Assembly (NCBI GenBank): GCA_020024325.1
Contig: JAHHTY010000062.1
Location: forward strand, 1-10,414
Origin: Negativibacillus sp.
GTDB lineage: Bacteria; Bacillota; Clostridia; Oscillospirales; Ruminococcaceae
Length of the DNA stretch: 10,414 bases
Reading direction: 5' to 3'
Of this stretch, positions 7,044 to 10,414 are shown piece after piece (the stretch's first letter is position 1; every line of letters begins with the position of its first letter). The notes beneath the pieces were generated by a model. The model was given only the letters and a program-made list of their open reading frames with translations. It was not told the DNA's origin and did no database searches. The translations under genes and the position numbers were made by a program.

Positions 7044-7065
7044 ACAATCTTTCTACAATCTTTCT
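7044..7065 (-). repeat. Perfect tandem 11-bp direct repeat, likely response-regulator site
   Basis: AGAAAGATTGT occurs twice head to tail (7065-7055 and 7054-7044) with no gap. The 11-bp period is about one helical turn. OmpR/PhoB-family regulators typically bind such repeats as head-to-tail dimers upstream of activated promoters, and a gene for such a regulator lies two genes upstream. A related inverted copy, AATCTTTC, lies at 7089-7082. Assignment to this regulator is inference. Confidence 0.6.
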
Positions 7066-7097
7066 TAATTCTTCCAGTTTTGAAAGATTCTTGATTT

Positions 7098-7988
7098 TTA
7101 TTCCCGTGGCAGATAAAGCGAGAATGTGCTTCCTTTTTCCGCTTCCGATTTTACCTTAATATAGCCACCCTGGCTTTGCAATATTTCCCGGGAAAGATAA
7201 AGCCCGATTCCCAGTCCATCTTGGTCCTGCACATTTTTCCCTCGGTAAAAGCGTGCAAAGATTTTTGCCTGCTCCGATTCTTCAATTCCTTTTCCGTTAT
7301 CGCTTACATCAATGCGGCAGAACATCTCAAATTCCTTTACGGAAATTCTGATGTCACCTCCCATAGAAGTGTACTTAATGGCATTATCTACAACATTACA
7401 AAGAGCTTCCTCGGTCCAATGCCGGTCAAATTTTGCACTGGCATCTGTTTTTTCTGCAATCAAAGAAATTTGTTTTTTCTGTGCCTTTGCAGCATTTTGG
7501 CAAATCACCTGCTCTATCAATGTTCTAACCGCCTGTTTTTTAGGAACTGCTGTGATGATACCTGTTTCCATACGGGAAGCTTTGACCAGATTGTCTATTA
7601 AAAATGCCAGTTTTTCTGCCTGCTGGGAAAGCGTTTTTAACTGCTCTGCCTGCATTCCGTGTGATTCATTTTCTGATAAAAGCGACGCATACAGCAGAAT
7701 ATTGGAAATGGGTGTTTTTGTTTGATGAGAGATATCCGAAATCAGCGTTTGAATTGCAGCTCGCTGACGTTCCAGATTTCGTGCAGAAGAAGTGCTGCCG
7801 TTTAAAAACCGTGCCATTTTTGTTTCCAGCATTGAAGGCATCGACTCGTCAAACCGGGTTTCTCGAAAGCTGCCGTCTATTGCCGATGAGAGCATTTTGT
7901 CAATTCGGATTAAGGTTCGTTTGGTATAAATCCAGCAGCCCATGCCAAACACTATCCCCAGTATTCCGAAAAGAATACAAATTGCCAT
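7098..7988 (-). CDS. Sensor histidine kinase with one membrane helix and no sensor domain
   Basis: Inner-membrane histidine kinase of 296 residues, partner of the response regulator encoded just upstream. Residues 2-21 form one hydrophobic helix; no extracellular domain exists. A linker at 25-80 leads to the dimerisation and phosphoacceptor domain, with His88 in S-H-Q-T-K-T-P. The ATP-binding domain has the N-box N-V-V-D-N-A-I-K-Y-T (198-207), G1 D-N-G-K-G (230-234), F-box I-F-A-R-F-Y (243-248) and G2 G-L-G-I-G-L (258-263), all intact. The start is fixed by the regulator stop TAG, one base before this ATG, and by GGGAGG about 9 bases upstream, so a longer N-terminus is not possible. Firmicute kinases linked to ABC transporters often lack sensor domains and receive the signal from the permease (known for BceS, which has two helices); I infer the same here. 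Confidence 0.94.
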   Translation of the reverse strand: MAICILFGILGIVFGMGCWIYTKRTLIRIDKMLSSAIDGSFRETRFDESMPSMLETKMARFLNGSTSSARNLERQRAAIQTLISDISHQTKTPISNILLYASLLSENESHGMQAEQLKTLSQQAEKLAFLIDNLVKASRMETGIITAVPKKQAVRTLIEQVICQNAAKAQKKQISLIAEKTDASAKFDRHWTEEALCNVVDNAIKYTSMGGDIRISVKEFEMFCRIDVSDNGKGIEESEQAKIFARFYRGKNVQDQDGLGIGLYLSREILQSQGGYIKVKSEAEKGSTFSLYLPRE

Positions 7989-7989
7989 C

Positions 7990-8646
7990 CTATTTTACCT
8001 CCCAAACATACCCTAACCCATACACCGTTTTGATTGGTGGGTCAACCAGCTTATCTCTTAACCGCTTTACCACCACCGAAAGAGCATTTTCGTCAACAAA
8101 ATCTCCGTTGTCCCATACATGGTCTAACAGCAGTTCTCGTGTCATGGTCTGCCCCCGATGTTCCACTAAAAGCCGAAGCAAACGCTGCTCGGTTTTGGAA
8201 AGTTCAACGCATACTCCTTCTCTCATAAAAATCATACTGTCAAAATCAAACTGAAACGGTGGCAAAGTCAGTACATTATTTCCGGTCTTGCCCCGACGCA
8301 GCAGACTGTTCACTCTTGCCCGCAGGATAGCAAGAGAAAACGGCTTTGTTACATAATCATCAGCTCCCATTTCAAGTCCTGCCACCTGGTCAATCTCCAA
8401 ATCATTCGCTGTTAAAATTAAAACAGGTATGCTGCTTTTATTTCGCAGCCAGCTCAGAAAAGAAAGTCCGTTTCCGTCCGGAAGATTGATGTCTAAAATA
8501 ACAAGAGAAAAATTTTCTTTTTCCCATTCTTTTTTCCCATTCTCCAAACTTCCCTGAGGGACAATCTCTCTGTTTTCTGTTGCTAGTGCCAAAGATATTC
8601 CTCTTGCTAATGCTGCATCATCTTCAATCAATAATATCCTGTCCAT
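7990..8646 (-). CDS. OmpR/PhoB-family response regulator
   Basis: Cytoplasmic transcription factor of 218 residues, first gene of the regulator-kinase-ATPase-permease cassette. The receiver domain (about 1-115) has the acidic pair D9-D10, phosphoacceptor Asp52 in I-L-D-I-N-L-P, Thr79 and Lys101 before Pro102. The C-terminal winged helix (about 125-218) has the family landmarks L-S-K-T-E-Q-R-L-L, V-W-D-N-G, V-V-V-K-R-L-R-D-K and the ending V-Y-G-L-G-Y-V-W. It is full length. The start ATG 8646 has AAGGGG 6 bases upstream. The stop is one base from the kinase ATG, so the two are translationally coupled. The upstream gap contains the terminator of the previous gene and a -10-like TATAAG but no good -35. 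Likely target: the direct repeat at 7044-7065 before the ABC genes. Confidence 0.95.
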   Translation of the reverse strand: MDRILLIEDDAALARGISLALATENREIVPQGSLENGKKEWEKENFSLVILDINLPDGNGLSFLSWLRNKSSIPVLILTANDLEIDQVAGLEMGADDYVTKPFSLAILRARVNSLLRRGKTGNNVLTLPPFQFDFDSMIFMREGVCVELSKTEQRLLRLLVEHRGQTMTRELLLDHVWDNGDFVDENALSVVVKRLRDKLVDPPIKTVYGLGYVWEVK

Positions 8647-8686
8647 CTGTTTCCCCTTTTTACTGATACCTTATAATTCTTTAAAA

Positions 8687-8718
8687 AGGGCAGGGACAGC
8701 AATTGCCGTCCCTGCCCT
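8687..8718 (-). terminator. Strong Rho-independent terminator after the fumarase-type gene
   Basis: An 11-bp perfect stem (AGGGCAGGGAC, 8718 end, with 8687-8697) is followed by UUUUUAAAG in minus-strand RNA. The loop region contains GCAATTGC, flanked by a pair that is G-U on the minus strand and a mismatch on the plus strand, so the hairpin favours minus-strand RNA. It separates the fumarase-type gene from the regulator cassette. Confidence 0.92.
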
Positions 8719-8730
8719 CCGTTTTATCTT

Positions 8731-9291
8731 TTAGAATCTGCGATATTTAAATTTGCCAATATCGAACAAATTTCTTCCTGTACTGTCCGATGCCACTGTT
8801 ACGGGAAAATCTTTCAGTTTATAGCGACGAATTGCCTGTTCGCCCAGTTCTTCCATTGCAACAGTTTCCCATTCTTCCACACAGTTTGTTAACAACGCAC
8901 CGGTTCCGCCCACTGCTGTCAGATAAACACCTTTATGCTTACTGATGGTATCATAGGCCTCTTTACTGCGTTCCCCTTTGCCGATGGTTGCAACGACACC
9001 CAAATCCATCAATTCGGAAAGGTATAAATCCATATTTTGTGCTGTTGCCGGACCCACTGCACCAATATTTTTCCCTCTTGGAGCCGGAGAAGGGTTGGTA
9101 TAAAAAACAACAGAATTTTTTAAATCAATGGGCAGCAGTTTGTCGTCCGCCAACATATCGTCTATTTTTTTGTGTGCTTGATCGGTAAAACCATATACCC
9201 AGCCCGAAAGCAAAAGATGCTGCTCTACCAACAATTCGCCCACTTTTTCTACCAGCTGTTCTACACTTAATTTCATCATTTCTTCTATCAA
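8731..9291 (-). CDS. Class I fumarate hydratase / tartrate dehydratase beta-subunit-like protein
   Basis: Matches the beta (C-terminal) subunit of two-subunit iron-sulfur hydro-lyases over its full length: L-L-L-S-G (26-30), D-Q-A-H-K-K (37-42), N-P-S-P-A-P...G (66-73), G-A-V-G-P-A-T (77-83), G-K-G (104-106), V-G-G-T-G-A-L (127-133) and K-D-F-P-V-T-V (160-166). The family dehydrates malate or tartrate when joined to an alpha subunit that carries the 4Fe-4S cluster. No alpha gene lies on either side here. Several usual residues differ: R-D-A-A-H is T-D-Q-A-H, and G-P-T-T-x-x-R-M-D is G-P-A-T-A-Q-N-M-D. Activity as a fumarase is therefore doubtful. Start: TTG 9291 has AAGGTGG 9 bases upstream and fits the family N-terminus. 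A longer ATG at 9321 would lie about one base from the predicted transcription start; ATGs at 9279 and 9276 have weaker ribosome sites. Confidence 0.85.
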   Translation of the reverse strand: MIEEMMKLSVEQLVEKVGELLVEQHLLLSGWVYGFTDQAHKKIDDMLADDKLLPIDLKNSVVFYTNPSPAPRGKNIGAVGPATAQNMDLYLSELMDLGVVATIGKGERSKEAYDTISKHKGVYLTAVGGTGALLTNCVEEWETVAMEELGEQAIRRYKLKDFPVTVASDSTGRNLFDIGKFKYRRF

Positions 9292-9300
9292 AGTAAAGTA

Positions 9301-9307
9301 CCACCTT
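9301..9307 (-). promoter_or_regulatory. Ribosome binding site that favours the TTG start at 9291
   Basis: AAGGTGG lies 9 bases before TTG 9291. In the longer reading from ATG 9321 these bases are coding (E-R-W). Because the predicted promoter starts transcription at about 9322, the downstream TTG gets a normal leader of about 30 bases while the ATG would be leaderless. Confidence 0.5.
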
Positions 9308-9328
9308 TCTTTGTTTGCCATATCTCTC

Positions 9329-9337
9329 TTTATAGCA
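9329..9337 (-). promoter_or_regulatory. Extended -10 promoter of the fumarase-type gene
   Basis: TGCTATAAA fits the extended -10 form TGn-TATAAT with one mismatch. The -35 region is poor (AAAACA at 16 bases). The predicted start is near 9322. AT-only inverted repeats just upstream (TATTATT/AATAATA and TAAAAC/GTTTTA, between 9341 and 9385) might weakly end the preceding transcript. Confidence 0.55.
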
Positions 9338-9404
9338 ATTTTAAAACGAGTGTTTTATTATTCTGAAAATAATAGTTTTCTTTTTTCTGAGAACATCCTC
9401 TGCT

Positions 9405-10091
9405 TTACTCAAGAGGTTGTTGTTTTATCATTTCTTCTGCTGCATTTAAGACCAGTTTTTTTGCATGGTATATATCTGATTCAATTTGATTAAAACGATC
9501 GTTGAGCAGATCAACGGACTTGTTCATCTTGTCTTTCAGAGCCAGAAAATCGCTTTGCATTCCTTCAATTTTTTCAAGCACAGAAGAAACGAATATTTCC
9601 GTTTCACGGGAGATTCCTTCCGCCTGATTGTTTGCGTCGTCGATAATTGTTTTTGCTTTCTGTTGTGCCTCTAAAATTGCTGAGCCAATCGAAGCCGCAG
9701 CTTCATCGTATTTTTGTTTTTTACTGTCATTTTTACGAATCTGTTCCTGAAGCTCATGATTATGTTCTTGTACTGCATGATACTCCCGCTCCCTTGCATC
9801 GGAACGTCTTCTTTGACGGTCAATTTCTTCCTGGAGCAAACCTATCATATCGCTCAATTTTTTGTTTTTTCCCTTTTCACTATCAAGGTCGCCCTCAATG
9901 CTTTGCAGTTTCTGTTCAAAATCTGCAATCTGACTTTCCAATTCCTCTCTGGAGTGGGTAATCTGTTCTATTTTTTGCTGTAATTCTGCCTCCGATTGCT
10001 GTGCTGATTTGCTCATTTCGTCAATATATTTTAAAACAGCTTCTTTTTTATAGCCCCAGAGATTCCTTTTAAATTCCGGTTTTTGCTCCAT
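9405..10091 (-). CDS. DivIVA-like coiled-coil protein
   Basis: A 228-residue cytoplasmic coiled-coil protein. The N-terminus F-K-R-N-L-W-G-Y-K-K-E-A-V-L-K-Y-I-D (7-24) matches the short lipid-binding head of the DivIVA family (F..x..G-Y....V..(F/Y)(L/I)D). Residues about 28-130 are a long heptad-rich coil with many Glu, Gln and Lys. Residues 136-160 (A-I-L-E-A-Q-Q-K-A-K-T-I-I-D-D-A) match the second DivIVA motif, and 160-228 form a further amphipathic helix. DivIVA proteins mark curved membrane at poles and septa and recruit division, wall-synthesis or chromosome-anchoring factors; the partner here is unknown. Start: ATG 10091 with GGGAG 8 bases upstream. A GTG at 10100 with GGAG 6 bases upstream would add three residues. 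No link to the fumarase-type gene downstream is evident, and that gene seems to have its own promoter. Confidence 0.85.
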   Translation of the reverse strand: MEQKPEFKRNLWGYKKEAVLKYIDEMSKSAQQSEAELQQKIEQITHSREELESQIADFEQKLQSIEGDLDSEKGKNKKLSDMIGLLQEEIDRQRRRSDAREREYHAVQEHNHELQEQIRKNDSKKQKYDEAAASIGSAILEAQQKAKTIIDDANNQAEGISRETEIFVSSVLEKIEGMQSDFLALKDKMNKSVDLLNDRFNQIESDIYHAKKLVLNAAEEMIKQQPLE

Positions 10092-10136
10092 AGTACTCAC
10101 TCCCTACTCCATTTTGATACAGGATTATGCTACTTT

Positions 10137-10145
10137 ATTATATCA
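10137..10145 (-). promoter_or_regulatory. Extended -10 promoter of the DivIVA-like gene
   Basis: TGATATAAT is a perfect TGn-TATAAT extended -10 element. The -35 region (TTTTCT at 17 bases) is poor, as is usual for this class. The predicted start is near 10130, giving a leader of about 38 bases to ATG 10091. Confidence 0.75.
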
Positions 10146-10414
10146 TCTTACGCCAAAAAAGAAAAGAGTTTTTCTAATCTTCGATAAAATAATAGACGAT
10201 TATCTTCATATTTCCGGTAAAGTTTTATAAAAAGCATCCTTTAATCATCTTAAAAAGTTTTGATAAATCAGTACATTATCTACATTCCTTTTTTCTTAGA
10301 TATTTTTAAAAACTTCATCATCATACATTATCAATCTTACCAGCATTTTTGATCTATTCTTCAATTTATATAACAGAAATTTCCGATTTATTTTAGATAA
10401 GCGCTGCGTATTTC
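10146..10414. other. AT-rich DNA at the right edge, no supported gene
   Basis: I find no gene, RNA or clear terminator here. One minus-strand frame is open from the edge to TAA at 10298-10296, about 38 codons rich in Lys, Leu and Ile. It could be the tail of a gene starting outside the window, but open frames of this length are frequent in DNA this AT-rich. No terminator follows it. Confidence 0.5.

Noticed and set aside
7604..8254. Long plus-strand open frame of 216 codons opposite the kinase and regulator
   Set aside because: It spans the junction of two clear minus-strand genes with intact motifs, has no family resemblance or start signals, and is an antisense shadow.
8660..8685. Promoter for the regulator gene at TATAAG between the terminator and ATG 8646
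   Set aside because: The -10-like match has no -35 hexamer and no TG extension, so I did not list it, although some promoter must exist near here.
9290..9310. AGGTGGTAC in the start region of the fumarase-type gene resembles the T-box sequence
   Set aside because: The CGCG part, the specifier stem and a terminator are all missing, and the position fits a plain ribosome binding site before TTG 9291.
9498..9507. AACGATCGTT palindrome as a second copy of the 2151-2176 element
   Set aside because: Only the central CGATCG is shared, and a 10-bp palindrome is expected by chance in 10 kb.
9405..10091. Coiled-coil protein as an SMC, MreC or phage tail protein
   Set aside because: It has no ATP-binding ends, no membrane helix and no phage neighbours; the N-terminal G-Y motif and the A-Q-x-x-A-x-x-I-I segment fit DivIVA better.
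10296..10414. Minus-strand open frame of about 38 codons entering from the right edge
   Set aside because: It could be the tail of an outside gene, but it is short, lies in very AT-rich DNA, has no recognisable motif and no terminator follows it.

Overview
All convincing genes lie on the minus strand, so the region is read from right to left. The AT-rich DNA, AGGAGG-type ribosome binding sites, extended -10 promoters, DivIVA-like protein, two-subunit class I fumarase-type gene and Gram-positive surface protein point to a low-GC Firmicute. I infer a gut-type Clostridia (Ruminococcaceae/Lachnospiraceae-like). The species cannot be named from the sequence. I saw no rRNA, tRNA, CRISPR array, transposase or phage gene.

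Layout in transcription order. (1) 10414-10092: AT-rich upstream DNA with a TGnTATAAT promoter. (2) 10091-9405: DivIVA-like coiled-coil protein. (3) 9291-8731: stand-alone beta subunit of the class I fumarate hydratase / tartrate dehydratase family, closed by a strong terminator. (4) 8646-3626: a four-gene cassette of OmpR-type response regulator, histidine kinase with almost no sensor domain, ABC ATPase and large FtsX-type permease. This resembles the peptide-sensing and detoxification modules of Firmicutes (Bce/Vex-like in organisation). (5) 3450-3019: an unrecognised 143-residue protein with its own promoter and a terminator. (6) 2620-1: the 5' 873 codons of a secreted surface adhesin (signal peptide, low-complexity linker, thioester domain, isopeptide-type domain, tandem Cna-B domains) that runs off the left edge.

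In the cassette, the kinase has one membrane helix and no extracellular domain, while the permease has two large extracytoplasmic domains. The permease may therefore do the sensing, with the regulator driving transporter expression. The 110-bp gap between kinase and ATPase genes supports this: it holds a perfect tandem 11-bp direct repeat (one helical turn) five bases upstream of an extended -10 element, the layout expected for an OmpR-family activator site. A hairpin overlapping that promoter could stop read-through from the regulator genes.

The less expected signals are a perfect 26-bp palindrome inside the adhesin coding sequence; an orphan consensus Shine-Dalgarno and possible 23-codon ORF in the adhesin leader; and a fumarase-family subunit with neither its partner gene nor several family-typical active-site residues. 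I did not find a clearly new multi-gene system. These signals are the best candidates for something undescribed.
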